Program-made: the position numbers and the translations under genes | Origin: Marine Group II euryarchaeote MED-G35 | Lineage (GTDB): Archaea; Thermoplasmatota; Poseidoniia; Poseidoniales; Thalassarchaeaceae | Reading direction: 5' to 3' | NCBI GenBank assembly: GCA_002457155.1 | Contig: NTJS01000009.1 | Location: 1-57,720, forward strand | Length of the DNA stretch: 57,720 nucleotides | The notes under the pieces: model-generated | Database searches by the model: none | Told to the model about the DNA's origin: nothing | What the model saw: the letters and a program-made list of their open reading frames with translations, nothing else | Shown here: piece by piece, positions 36,315-44,679 of the stretch | How the letters are laid out: each line of letters starts with the position of its first letter | How positions within the stretch are numbered: the stretch's first letter is position 1

Positions 36315-37045
36315 GCACGGATTCGAGTCTCCCTGAGTTTCTGATACAATGGCATGGCCTCGTCCAAGACATCTGAGAGTTTGGCGCCCAATTCCCCCTT
36401 CCTAGGAGATGGTGCGGCGAATCCTGAAGACGTCCACACTGAACCGTACCAATACTTCGCCCAGATTCCGTCGCAATTCCTTGGTCCGGGCTCCCATGAC
36501 AGCATTTTCTCGTCGAATTTGATCCCTACCGAATCGCACAGTTTCCCTAGTAAGGCACTTGGATTCTCCAATATTTCCTTCGAGTCAAGAATTGGGGCGT
36601 CCAATCCCAACTCCCTAGTGACATATTCCACTATCCTAATCTGCTGTGGGAGGCCAGTCGACCTCAGGTCAATTGAGTCGGTGATCTTAGACAGTGAAAG
36701 CAGTACCTCCCGGGGATCTCTGATTAGGAAGCAGTTGGTTAGCCCGCCAATCCATGAGATGTCAGAATCGTCCATAACATGGTGGCACATATGCTTCTGA
36801 TACCAGATTGGATTTCCTCCTGGTATTGGGCCGGTGATTTGTGAGATTACTTGGTCGAGGTCGGTCTCATGGTTCTCCATCACCATTTTGGCGCCAGGAT
36901 GATGGGTTCCTGTTGACAGTAGGAAGTTCGCATATAGTGGCTCATCAGTGGCATGGCAGTCTATTCTATTGTCGAATGCGTACATCATCGCAGTGGAGAT
37001 GTTCCGTGGGCCGGACCACATTGCTATTCTTACCCCGTCAGACAA
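36311..37045 (-). CDS. Sulfotransferase-like P-loop protein
   Basis: 244 residues from TTG 37045, which follows AGGGG and opens the conserved start; ATG 37021 is shorter and would cut into the P-loop. The N-terminal loop MWSGPRNISTAMMYAF is the phosphosulfate-binding position. It is followed by DEPLYANFL and then by CFLIRDPREVLLSLSK, the 3'-phosphate motif of sulfotransferases. The C-terminus is helical. The gene sits 4 bases after a class IV aminotransferase gene that overlaps purC. In plants, as I recall, a BCAT-like protein fuses both domains, which supports a joint function. The substrate is unknown, and sulfation itself is unproven. Confidence 0.72.
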   Translation of the reverse strand: MSDGVRIAMWSGPRNISTAMMYAFDNRIDCHATDEPLYANFLLSTGTHHPGAKMVMENHETDLDQVISQITGPIPGGNPIWYQKHMCHHVMDDSDISWIGGLTNCFLIRDPREVLLSLSKITDSIDLRSTGLPQQIRIVEYVTRELGLDAPILDSKEILENPSALLGKLCDSVGIKFDEKMLSWEPGPRNCDGIWAKYWYGSVWTSSGFAAPSPRKGELGAKLSDVLDEAMPLYQKLRETRIRA

Positions 37046-37049
37046 GGCA

Positions 37050-37946
37050 CTAACCCCTAACGAGTTCCTGGTAAAGATTCTGGAGTTGTTCGCACATTGG
37101 CCCCCTCTTACCATCTCCAACTGGGCTTCCGTCGAATGAAACCACAGGAGTGAGGCCTGCAAACGTCCCAGTTACGAATGCCTCTTCGGCTGAATTCACA
37201 TCTTCGAATGTGAAGTCCGTCTCGGAGAAGGGGATTCCATTACTCTCGCATAACTCCAATACCTTGCCTCTGGTTATCCCCTCTAAGCAATACTCTCCGG
37301 ACGAGGTCCAGACCTCCCCCCCCTTTACCATGAAGAAGTGGGTCGAGTTGCATGTAGAGACAAAGCCATGAGGATCCATCATCAGACCCTCATCTCCTCC
37401 CTTCTCGGCCGCCTCAATGCAAGCTGCAATGCAGTTATGCTTGGAAAGGCTGTTAATCCTTGGATCCTGAATCTCGGGTCCGCTCCTTCTTACCTCCACG
37501 GAGACTAGACTGATTCCTTCGACTGACCTCATGGGGTTTGCTTCCTTGTACTCTGGAATGATAACAATGGTTGGAGGGGATGAGATCACCCATGGTGCTT
37601 GGTATGGTGTAGGTTTCAGACCCCTGGAAATTATCAGTCGCAGATGGACTTGGTCGTGCATCTGGTTCGCAGAGATTACCTTGTAGATTTCATCCAAAAT
37701 CTGATTCCTAGACTTGCCCGGGTCTAGAGAAATCTCTGAAGCGCCGCGAAAGAGCCTATCCATGTGATCTTCAATGAATACGAGTTTTCCCTCATGGAGT
37801 CTGAATGACTCCCAGATACCATCACCCAGGAGGAAGCCAGCATCGAAGACGGAGACCATGGCTTCGCTACGAGGGAGAATTTTTCCATTAACGGATATTA
37901 GTACCGTCTCGTTTCTGGGATCATCTTCGTACTCATGGGTCCCCAT
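37050..37946 (-). CDS. Class IV PLP aminotransferase (branched-chain/D-amino acid type)
   Basis: 298 residues, fold-type IV. The start SVNGKILPRSEAMVSVFDAGFLLGDGIWESFR has the tell-tale GDGI/WES segment. The Schiff-base lysine is in RINSLSKHNCIAACIEA (about residue 175). The cofactor-phosphate region is in FVTGTFAGLTPV and the specificity loop in STCNSTHFFMVKGG. The YCLEGITRGKVLEL segment fits IlvE, D-alanine aminotransferase and aminodeoxychorismate lyase alike. Here the neighbours (purC upstream by a 1-base overlap, sulfotransferase-like gene 4 bases downstream) do not favour isoleucine synthesis. Substrate unassigned. Confidence 0.85.
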   Translation of the reverse strand: MGTHEYEDDPRNETVLISVNGKILPRSEAMVSVFDAGFLLGDGIWESFRLHEGKLVFIEDHMDRLFRGASEISLDPGKSRNQILDEIYKVISANQMHDQVHLRLIISRGLKPTPYQAPWVISSPPTIVIIPEYKEANPMRSVEGISLVSVEVRRSGPEIQDPRINSLSKHNCIAACIEAAEKGGDEGLMMDPHGFVSTCNSTHFFMVKGGEVWTSSGEYCLEGITRGKVLELCESNGIPFSETDFTFEDVNSAEEAFVTGTFAGLTPVVSFDGSPVGDGKRGPMCEQLQNLYQELVRG

Positions 37947-38857
37947 CAGAGTGCCTCTCCAGTGAGGCGCTGGAACATACTTGCGTATAGTTCAGCCGTA
38001 CTTTCAATTATGTCATCTGGGAGAGCTGGTATTGGGGGTTCATCAGTGTTTGACTGCCTGGCCTCGTAAAGAGCAGCATGATGGCCAGATTCGATGTAGT
38101 GCTTCCTGACTGCTTCCTTCGAAAGTTGGACTATCTCCCCATCCTCGTATGCGTCTGCATCCCACCATCGATCTTCATCCAATGTACCGAAAGAGTCGAT
38201 CAGGATCGGTTTCCTTCCAGCCCCCAATGCAAATTCCTTCTTTCCGTCAACATGAATTAGGCCTCTCTTTGAAGTCTCGCGTTCGATAACAGAGTCCACC
38301 TCAAGAACAATTTCTAGAATACCATCCAACTCCTCGGGATCGAGATTAGAAATCTCCAACGCTTCCCCCCTCTCAAGGTTACGATCGAATTTCTCGAATT
38401 TGGTGGAAACTTCTAGGAAGGGCTCAGGAAGCCTCGCCCCCTCATGGAGGACGTCTCCCGAATCGAATCCAAATTGCTCTGCGGAGGCCTCTCCCCTCTG
38501 GTACCTCCTCCAAGCAGTTCCGGCGAGGTAGTGTCTGCAAATTACCTCCAAGGGGACGAAGAAGTTCTCAGCGTCCTTGGAAATAGCACCTGGCTCCCTT
38601 ATGACGTCGAAGCGCCTTGCAAGGACCCTGTCTGGAGCATTCATCTCGATTACATGGGTCTTGCAAATTCCCTCTTTTTCTATCAACCCAAACCAGTGAC
38701 AAGAGGCCCTATTCAGTGACTCGCCCTTTCGAGGTATTAGACTGGGTATGACCTGATCGAAGACCGAAATCTGATCGGTGTACCTGAATTCAATGACATC
38801 TGGATCTTCTGTGCTCCATACCTGCTTTACCTTTCCACTGTACAATAATTCGCCCAT
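37946..38857 (-). CDS. purC: Phosphoribosylaminoimidazole-succinocarboxamide synthase (SAICAR synthetase)
   Basis: About 303 residues from ATG 38857 (MGELLYSGKVKQVW); ATG 38866 or 38884 are alternatives, and the longer frame is not conserved. PurC joins aspartate to CAIR with ATP in purine synthesis. Conserved pieces are YSGKVKQVW, FRYTDQISVFDQVIPSLIPRKG, FVPLEVICRHYLAGTAWRRY, the helix-rich PEPFLEVSTKFEKFDRN, LIHVDGKKEFAL, ILIDSFGTLDEDRWW and SKEAVRKHYI. This is the longer variant with an extended C-terminus. The stop overlaps the next ATG (TGATG). It is divergent from the propeller-permease gene, about 117 bases away. Confidence 0.93.
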   Translation of the reverse strand: MGELLYSGKVKQVWSTEDPDVIEFRYTDQISVFDQVIPSLIPRKGESLNRASCHWFGLIEKEGICKTHVIEMNAPDRVLARRFDVIREPGAISKDAENFFVPLEVICRHYLAGTAWRRYQRGEASAEQFGFDSGDVLHEGARLPEPFLEVSTKFEKFDRNLERGEALEISNLDPEELDGILEIVLEVDSVIERETSKRGLIHVDGKKEFALGAGRKPILIDSFGTLDEDRWWDADAYEDGEIVQLSKEAVRKHYIESGHHAALYEARQSNTDEPPIPALPDDIIESTAELYASMFQRLTGEAL

Positions 38858-38974
38858 ATGCACCATCGGAGAGATTTCCCCCATCAATATTGCCCAATGG
38901 CATTCTTTGTCGGAAACTAGGTCATGATGGTCGGCTAGACTAAATCCTCGGAGTCCAGCGAGTGACGGGGCAAC

Positions 38975-41386
38975 ATGACGCCGGAAGCATCTACCGAGAG
39001 CGGGCGGGGGCTCGCCCATGGCTCCAAAATTTTTCTGCCGGTCGTCCTATTCCTCCTATTGATATCGTTCAGTGGGGTTTTGGCTCAGGAAGTTAGGAGC
39101 GGATGGGAACTAGTTGATGGGGGAACTGATTCCGATTTGCACACCGCCGAGGCGATAAACGGGGAGATTTGGGCATTTGGAGATGGAGGGGTTATGCTAA
39201 GGAGTCTAGACGGAGGCATCACATGGGAAGTGGACTCCACGGGGAGTCACGAATGGTCGCATTCCGATTCGGGGCATAATTCAATATTAATTGCGACCGA
39301 TGAAGGAGTGGCGATAATTCTAGAGAACATAGGGGGCGGTGAAGATGACAGCAATCAGGAAATCCCAATTTTCCCAGGTCATTTTCTCATTAACGATGTT
39401 GCTCTAACCGGAACTAATGAGTTTGTAACTGTAGGAGAAAATGGGGAGATATGGGAGTTTGACGGCGATGAGTGGATTAATCGTTCGATTGGGATTTCGA
39501 ATGATCTTCTTAGTGTCTCTTTCCTAGATGGAGAATTTGGCATTATTTCGGGCGAGGATGGGACTATTCTCGCTACAGATGATGGAGGATCATCTTGGGA
39601 CTACAGGGATGCTCCTGGTGAATTATCCGCAGTGGATATCGTTGACATTGAGTACTATAGCTCCATCAGAGCATACGCAATCTCCGAGGAAGGACATATA
39701 CTGAAATCGTCCCGAGAAGGAAACCTCGCAGTAGGTTTCGTCTGGAGCATAGTGGAAATAGAAAGGGAGTACCCCGCAGGGGGTGGAAATGAGTTCGTTG
39801 CCGGTGGTACCGAGCTTGACAATGTTGCTTCATCACTGGAAGTCCTATCCCAGTCCAAGATAATGCTAGCCGGTACGAATGGCTACTTGTCCCTGAGCAA
39901 AGATGGAGGCAACATAGTCTCGCAACAGATGATTCCTGTTTCGAACGAAACTGGTTTCAATGCATTTGCGATGCTAGATGGCTTCACGGGCGTTGCTGTA
40001 GGCGATGAGGGAGTCATTCTCAGGACCGAAAATGCTGGTTCGGAGGAACTCATTGGATTCGAGGTTGCTGACTTCGGTGACTTTGGGCAATTCGTCGACT
40101 ACTCTAAAGAGAGGCTGATGGACGGCCTGCTTGCAACCGTCAAAATCGTCTTTTTCGGCATTATTATGGGATTCTCACTGGGAATCATTCTTTCGATGTT
40201 GAAGACCTCTCCGACCACTCTGAAGAACGTCGCGCAGAGCAACCGTTACCAATTTCTCCAATTACTGGTTTTGGCTACATTAGGTCCATTGTGGATCATC
40301 CTGAAAGTTCCTCTTTCGGTTCTAAATATCGTCGGACATTATGGGATCGGAAGAAAATATCGGACTATTGAAAACCCAATCAAACTCGAAAAAATGTTGA
40401 TTTCAATAAAAGGCAAATCAGCAGATATTGCGGCTAGTGAGCCACTGAACATTTTCTCGATTAGAGTTGTGGGATTGATATTGGTTGTTTTCGGAGTCTA
40501 CCGGATATTCTCCAATCTTGATGAAATTAGTGCACTGAATCTAGATGGGTGGGAGCACATATACTCCCCAATTGGGGCTCCGACATCTGTTTTCTGGATT
40601 ATTCTCGGACTGGCTATAGCAGTTCTAGGGGGGATTTTCCTCTCCTGCAATGGAGATTTCTCGATTCGTGACCTAAAGATAGGGAAGTCAGAATTCTCAT
40701 TGAACCCATGGGGGATTAGGCCACTAAACGCAATCGCTACGGCATACACCGATATTTTCCGCAATACCCCACTACTGGTGCAGTTCATGTTCATCCACTT
40801 CGGATTCGAGCTGGGCAGGCGGATGCAGGACCCCGGACTAATGCTATTGAACTTCGAATACCTACAGGGAAATGCTAACTTCCTCACTGACATCTTTGTT
40901 GTCTACGAGACCAATCCGGAATCCCTGGCCTATGGGCGTCCGGTTGGTGGGATCTTAGAAGATAGGGCGTACATTAGTGCAATCTTCGCACTAGGATTGA
41001 ACTCGGGAGCCTACCAGTGCGAAACCATCAGAGGGGCGATTGCTGCCATCCCTTCTGGGCAGATGGAGGCAGGAAGGAGCATAGGCCTGAACTATATGCA
41101 GTCGATGAGACTGGTAGTAATGCCACAGGCAGTAAGGATTTGCATCCCGCCATTGGGTAACGAGATGGTCAATCTTGTGCTGAACTCATCTTTGGCTATG
41201 ATCATAGGTTATGCAGAAATAACTAGGCAGGGCAAGTTGATCGTAGCGACCACTTTCCAAGTATTCTGGACATGGGGGATGGTACTAGTGTCCTACTTCC
41301 TAATCACTTGGACACTGGCTCTCTTCCTAAGGTACCTAGAGGAAAGAACCAGGATTCCAGGGCTAGGGATCTCAGGGGGTGCTTGA
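38975..41386 (+). CDS. Amino-acid ABC transporter permease fused to a Ycf48/BNR-like beta-propeller
   Basis: 803 residues. A signal or first membrane helix (IFLPVVLFLLLISFSGVLA) is followed by an outside propeller (about residues 40-355) with repeats like IWAFGDGGVMLRSLDGGITW, FGIISGEDGTILATDDGGSSW and GVAVGDEGVILRTENAG, as in Ycf48. Then comes a HisM/GlnP-type permease. Its first helix (TVKIVFFGIIMGFSLGIIL, about 388) is separated by an insert with extra helices (to about 560) from the core TAYTDIFRNTPLLVQFMFIHFG (about 590). The EAA loop is AIPSGQMEAGRSIGLNYMQ (about 692). Inserts of this kind occur in AapQ/BztB permeases. No periplasmic binding-protein gene is nearby, so the propeller may take part in substrate capture, which is inference. 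The ATPase gene begins immediately after the stop. Confidence 0.85.
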   Translation: MTPEASTESGRGLAHGSKIFLPVVLFLLLISFSGVLAQEVRSGWELVDGGTDSDLHTAEAINGEIWAFGDGGVMLRSLDGGITWEVDSTGSHEWSHSDSGHNSILIATDEGVAIILENIGGGEDDSNQEIPIFPGHFLINDVALTGTNEFVTVGENGEIWEFDGDEWINRSIGISNDLLSVSFLDGEFGIISGEDGTILATDDGGSSWDYRDAPGELSAVDIVDIEYYSSIRAYAISEEGHILKSSREGNLAVGFVWSIVEIEREYPAGGGNEFVAGGTELDNVASSLEVLSQSKIMLAGTNGYLSLSKDGGNIVSQQMIPVSNETGFNAFAMLDGFTGVAVGDEGVILRTENAGSEELIGFEVADFGDFGQFVDYSKERLMDGLLATVKIVFFGIIMGFSLGIILSMLKTSPTTLKNVAQSNRYQFLQLLVLATLGPLWIILKVPLSVLNIVGHYGIGRKYRTIENPIKLEKMLISIKGKSADIAASEPLNIFSIRVVGLILVVFGVYRIFSNLDEISALNLDGWEHIYSPIGAPTSVFWIILGLAIAVLGGIFLSCNGDFSIRDLKIGKSEFSLNPWGIRPLNAIATAYTDIFRNTPLLVQFMFIHFGFELGRRMQDPGLMLLNFEYLQGNANFLTDIFVVYETNPESLAYGRPVGGILEDRAYISAIFALGLNSGAYQCETIRGAIAAIPSGQMEAGRSIGLNYMQSMRLVVMPQAVRICIPPLGNEMVNLVLNSSLAMIIGYAEITRQGKLIVATTFQVFWTWGMVLVSYFLITWTLALFLRYLEERTRIPGLGISGGA

Positions 41387-42124
41387 ATGTCTGAGATAAT
41401 TCTCAGTGTCAAGGACATGGAGAAAACCTACGTCGGAGGGGTCCATGCAGTCAGAGGTGTCTCGTTCGAAGTATCCGAGGGAGATTCACTGGCAATCATC
41501 GGTTCGTCGGGAAGTGGGAAGTCGACAGTCCTCAGGTGCATCAATAGACTGATCGAGCCGACCAAGGGGATAGTCCAACTGAAAGGCGAGAGGATAAACA
41601 CCCCTGCAGCAGACATCAATGACGTGCGTTCCAGAATCGGAATGGTCTTCCAGTCGTTCGAGCTATTCGCCCACTTGAGGGTGATTGACAATGTATCCCT
41701 AGGACTAATTCACGTAAGGGGGATGAGCAAGGAAGAAGCCGAATCGCAGGCACGAAAGGTACTGGACAGAGTAGACATGCTTGGCAGAGTCGATGCTTAT
41801 CCAGGCAACCTCTCAGGAGGCCAGAAGCAGAGGGTTGCCATTGCTAGGGCACTTGCAATGAAGCCCGAGGTAATGCTGTTCGATGAGCCGACCAGCGCTC
41901 TAGATCCCGAGCTAATAGGTTCGGTTCTCGAGACTATCCAAGGGCTGGCGGAAGAAGGAATGACGATGGTAGTTGTTACTCACGAGATCGGCTTTGCCCG
42001 GGACGTTGCTGACCGAGTGATATACATGGATCAGGGCCTTATTGCTGAGGAGGGCCCCTCAACGATTATCGATGATCCGAAGACGGAAAGGATGAGAGAG
42101 TTCCTCTCGAGCATCAATGACTGA
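41387..42124 (+). CDS. Polar amino-acid ABC transporter ATPase (GlnQ/HisP type)
   Basis: 245 residues with Walker [10 protein letters not shown] (about 38), Q-loop [10 protein letters not shown], signature [17 protein letters not shown], Walker [15 protein letters not shown]-loop and switch histidine [14 protein letters not shown]. The whole closely fits GlnQ/HisP, which power uptake of polar amino acids. It starts directly at the end of the propeller-permease gene, so the two form a minimal transporter operon. The stop abuts that of the convergent membrane protein. Confidence 0.95.
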   Translation: MSEIILSVKDMEKTYVGGVHAVRGVSFEVSEGDSLAIIGSSGSGKSTVLRCINRLIEPTKGIVQLKGERINTPAADINDVRSRIGMVFQSFELFAHLRVIDNVSLGLIHVRGMSKEEAESQARKVLDRVDMLGRVDAYPGNLSGGQKQRVAIARALAMKPEVMLFDEPTSALDPELIGSVLETIQGLAEEGMTMVVVTHEIGFARDVADRVIYMDQGLIAEEGPSTIIDDPKTERMREFLSSIND

Positions 42125-43375
42125 CTAACAGCTTGATACTGATGCCCAGATATCGTTTGAATTGCTCGTGCTGTACTCGTAGTAGGAGGTATCAGAAAGG
42201 GAGTTAGAGCCTTCTTGGCTGACTGTGATGATGAAAGAATAGCAGCCATAGTCGCCTGCAGAGTCGAACTCGTCCTTCGGCACGTACTTCCCAAAGTTTG
42301 CATCGAAGACCGACCCCCCCATTGCAAATTCAGAACCGTAGTCCCCCCAATATCCGGATCCAGAGCCAAACAAACCGCCATTGGAGTCCCAAGTGGCGAC
42401 GGTGTTAGCAACCGTAATCGTAGGATAGTCGATTGCTACGTCGTTCCCTTCCATGAGCACTGCTTCAACGGTGAAATCGGCGAATGGCATTCTGGCCGGA
42501 TATTCCGCCCCGGTGTCGAGTCCCGCCCAACCTGACATCACCACTCCGACAAGGCAGTTCTGGGCATCTCCGCTGCATCTGTCGGGATCCTCCTTCACGA
42601 CACCTCGGGCAATACCATCAACACCTGTGATGTCACGAGTGAGTGCGTCGGCTCCTGTCCATTGGGATGAGTCCCACTGTATCGTGCTGTAAGTCAAATC
42701 TCTAGTGTGCTCCTTTCCATCGATAGTCACCTTGAGTGTGTAAGGAGAGTTTGGGAGGGCGTTTGAAGAGTAGAATTCACTCACTTGGATTGTAATCTCA
42801 CCCCTCCCATCGCTGCTGTCGATAGTCACATTAGCGGTGGAACCCCAGACTTGGGATCCCGACTGCAAAACAACGAGTTCTGCCTCCAATTCCCTGTCTG
42901 ACATGGTAGTCTGCAGAATGTTGACTGTTATCGACTCGCCGTCCTCACTATACTCAATTTGGCCAACGGACAGATCCCCCTCCAAGAAAACCCCTAGCAC
43001 CATTGGCAGGAGGAGCATCAGCAGATATGAAACTACCACTACGGAAGCTGCTACCGATCCAGAGCCAGAAACTGCGAGGCCCGTAGTTGTCACTAAGCCA
43101 AGCCTCCACATGACGAATACGAGTGAGGCGAGGAAGACTATCGCCATCACCAGAGAAATCGATGTGAACGGCAGTACCAGTTCATCTATACCCCCGGGCA
43201 AGTAGACTAAGATGGCCCGGAAGAGAAGGAGGGGGAACAAGCCGAACAATACCACTGACTTTGCTGCTTCAACAGGTCCGGCTACTTTTGGAGCCTCCTC
43301 AGAAGGCATGACGGCAACTGGGGCCGGGCTTGGATTCTGCTCAGCAGCCTTCTCAAGTAAACCACCTTCACTCAA
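42125..43375 (-). CDS. Membrane protein with large extracytoplasmic domain, unknown
   Basis: 416 residues from TTG 43375. A proline- and glutamate-rich N-terminus (about 35 residues) leads to three predicted helices (VVLFGLFPLLLFRAILVYL, SLVMAIVFLASLVFVMW, VVVVSYLLMLLLPMVLGVFL). An outside domain of about 280 residues is rich in Ser, Asp, Gly and Tyr, with beta strands (ITVNILQTTMSDRELEAELVVL, PYTLKVTIDGKEHTRDLTY) and three to four cysteines (RCSGDAQNC, YGCYSF, final SSC). No known motif. It converges on the transporter ATPase gene. Linked function with the next gene (secreted NEW3-like protein) on the same strand is possible. Confidence 0.65.
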   Translation of the reverse strand: MSEGGLLEKAAEQNPSPAPVAVMPSEEAPKVAGPVEAAKSVVLFGLFPLLLFRAILVYLPGGIDELVLPFTSISLVMAIVFLASLVFVMWRLGLVTTTGLAVSGSGSVAASVVVVSYLLMLLLPMVLGVFLEGDLSVGQIEYSEDGESITVNILQTTMSDRELEAELVVLQSGSQVWGSTANVTIDSSDGRGEITIQVSEFYSSNALPNSPYTLKVTIDGKEHTRDLTYSTIQWDSSQWTGADALTRDITGVDGIARGVVKEDPDRCSGDAQNCLVGVVMSGWAGLDTGAEYPARMPFADFTVEAVLMEGNDVAIDYPTITVANTVATWDSNGGLFGSGSGYWGDYGSEFAMGGSVFDANFGKYVPKDEFDSAGDYGCYSFIITVSQEGSNSLSDTSYYEYSTSNSNDIWASVSSC

Positions 43376-43452
43376 AAACGTACACCCCTAAGCATTCTAC
43401 GTTAGACCAGTAGTTATCAATCCGTTGCCTTATGGCTCTTGGAAGGGGGCTT

Positions 43453-44388
43453 CTAGAATATCCTACTATCTAGGGGGGTGACGTTTCCATCTTCATCGAC
43501 GAGTCGTTCGTCATTGGCTTGGTTCCGCCCTATTGCAGCACCAGCAAGAGCGGCCATCATCGTCGTTCCCACTAGCTCGAATCCAGGGAGGTAGACACCT
43601 CTGATGTAGATGGTCATGACCTGAATCTGGTAATTCGGAACTCCTTCTGACCTAACCGAATACTCAGAGGTGGCCTTGAATTGCAGATTGAAGTACTTGT
43701 CAGTCCATCCTTGGTTCTTCGGAGTACGCATCTGCACCCTGAACTTCTCCGGAGGTGCGAGCGAGTCAATCTCCTGCGAGATCAGAGGTAGACTCAGTTG
43801 GAAACCCTCGTCGTTCAACTCGTCGTAGTTCTGGATCTCCACATTGAACTTGTCCCTTGCATTGCCATCGTTGTACACATCGAACACCAGGGTGTAGTCG
43901 ACTTTCGGCCTCAGTTGGATGAAGGCCAGCTCTGCACCAACCCTTAGTCTGCTAAACTGCTTGAATACAGTCATCACCTTTGCTTCAGTGGGAGTAGTAG
44001 CGGTTGTTACAGGTGCACCTCCCCATTGTGACACAACAGCAGTGATAGTGACAACTTGTTGCCCCTCTGGCTGCCTCAAATCCGCTCTAGCAGCTACTTG
44101 AAAGTTGGTGTCGCCAGGAGGAACCGACGCAGAACCCGGGCCCGCAACAGAAATTATCCCTTGCTGATAAGTCAGATCGACCTTCTCGGTCAGAGTAGTT
44201 GGATTCGTTAGGGTACAGTAAATGATGGTGGAACGGAGAGCGCCCGGATATACTTCGATGGGAGCCGGTTGGTCGCAAGTGAGCGAGACGTCTGGAGATG
44301 TCTGTGCTTGAACTGCGGCCACTCCCGAGCAGAGGCTCATGAAATAGACAACCAGTATCATCAACGGTACTCTAAACGATGCACTCAT
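43453..44388 (-). CDS. Secreted or anchored Ig-like protein
   Basis: 311 residues from ATG 44388, which follows GGAGG by 8 bases. A signal peptide (VPLMILVVYFMSLCSGVAAV) precedes a beta-rich exterior with the cysteine pair CDQPAPIEVYPGALRSTIIYC and NEW3-like segments (FDVYNDGNARDKFNVEIQNY, FNLQFKATSEYSVRSEGV). A C-terminal hydrophobic stretch (FELVGTTMMAALAGAAIG) is followed by an acidic tail, suggesting a membrane anchor. Function unknown; probably an envelope component. tRNA(CAT) lies upstream. Confidence 0.65.
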   Translation of the reverse strand: MSASFRVPLMILVVYFMSLCSGVAAVQAQTSPDVSLTCDQPAPIEVYPGALRSTIIYCTLTNPTTLTEKVDLTYQQGIISVAGPGSASVPPGDTNFQVAARADLRQPEGQQVVTITAVVSQWGGAPVTTATTPTEAKVMTVFKQFSRLRVGAELAFIQLRPKVDYTLVFDVYNDGNARDKFNVEIQNYDELNDEGFQLSLPLISQEIDSLAPPEKFRVQMRTPKNQGWTDKYFNLQFKATSEYSVRSEGVPNYQIQVMTIYIRGVYLPGFELVGTTMMAALAGAAIGRNQANDERLVDEDGNVTPLDSRIF

Positions 44389-44469
44389 CACAAAATCCTC
44401 CGGTCGAACCATATTTGAGGCTTCGCCCAAGTCGGACCCTAAATGTGTCAATATTGCAGGTTGCAATTA

Positions 44470-44546
44470 TGGTGGACCCGACCGGATTTGAACCGATGAC
44501 CACTCGGTTATGAGCCGAGCGCTCTAACCAACTGAGCTACGGGTCC
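44470..44546 (-). tRNA. tRNA with CAT anticodon (tRNA-Ile2 or elongator tRNA-Met)
   Basis: On the minus strand the acceptor is GGACCCG/CGGGTCC, the D arm starts TAGCTCAGTTGG, the anticodon arm is CTCGG-CTCATAA-CCGAG, the T loop is TTCAAAT, the discriminator is A, and CCA is encoded (44470-44472). The initiator is excluded because it lacks the GGG-CCC anticodon pairs. The GGACCCG acceptor and the resemblance to archaeal tRNA-Ile arms make the agmatidine-modified Ile2 species at least as likely as elongator Met. Confidence 0.92.
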
Positions 44547-44640
44547 CCGTAGCCATCGCCCATGAGTATCGAAATGAACCTTATCTTGCGAGGGTTGTCC
44601 CAGTGGTATCAGGTATCCATGACTAAACCTGGTGTAATGG

Positions 44641-44646
44641 TTTATG
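44641..44646 (+). promoter_or_regulatory. TATA-like box for the CD36-like gene
   Basis: TTTATG lies 34 bases before the ATG at 44680, so transcription would start only about 10 bases before the gene (a nearly leaderless message). The weak fit to the consensus keeps confidence low. Confidence 0.3.
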
Positions 44647-44679
44647 CCTAGTCCCCTTTTCGGATGTCTGAGTGAAACT

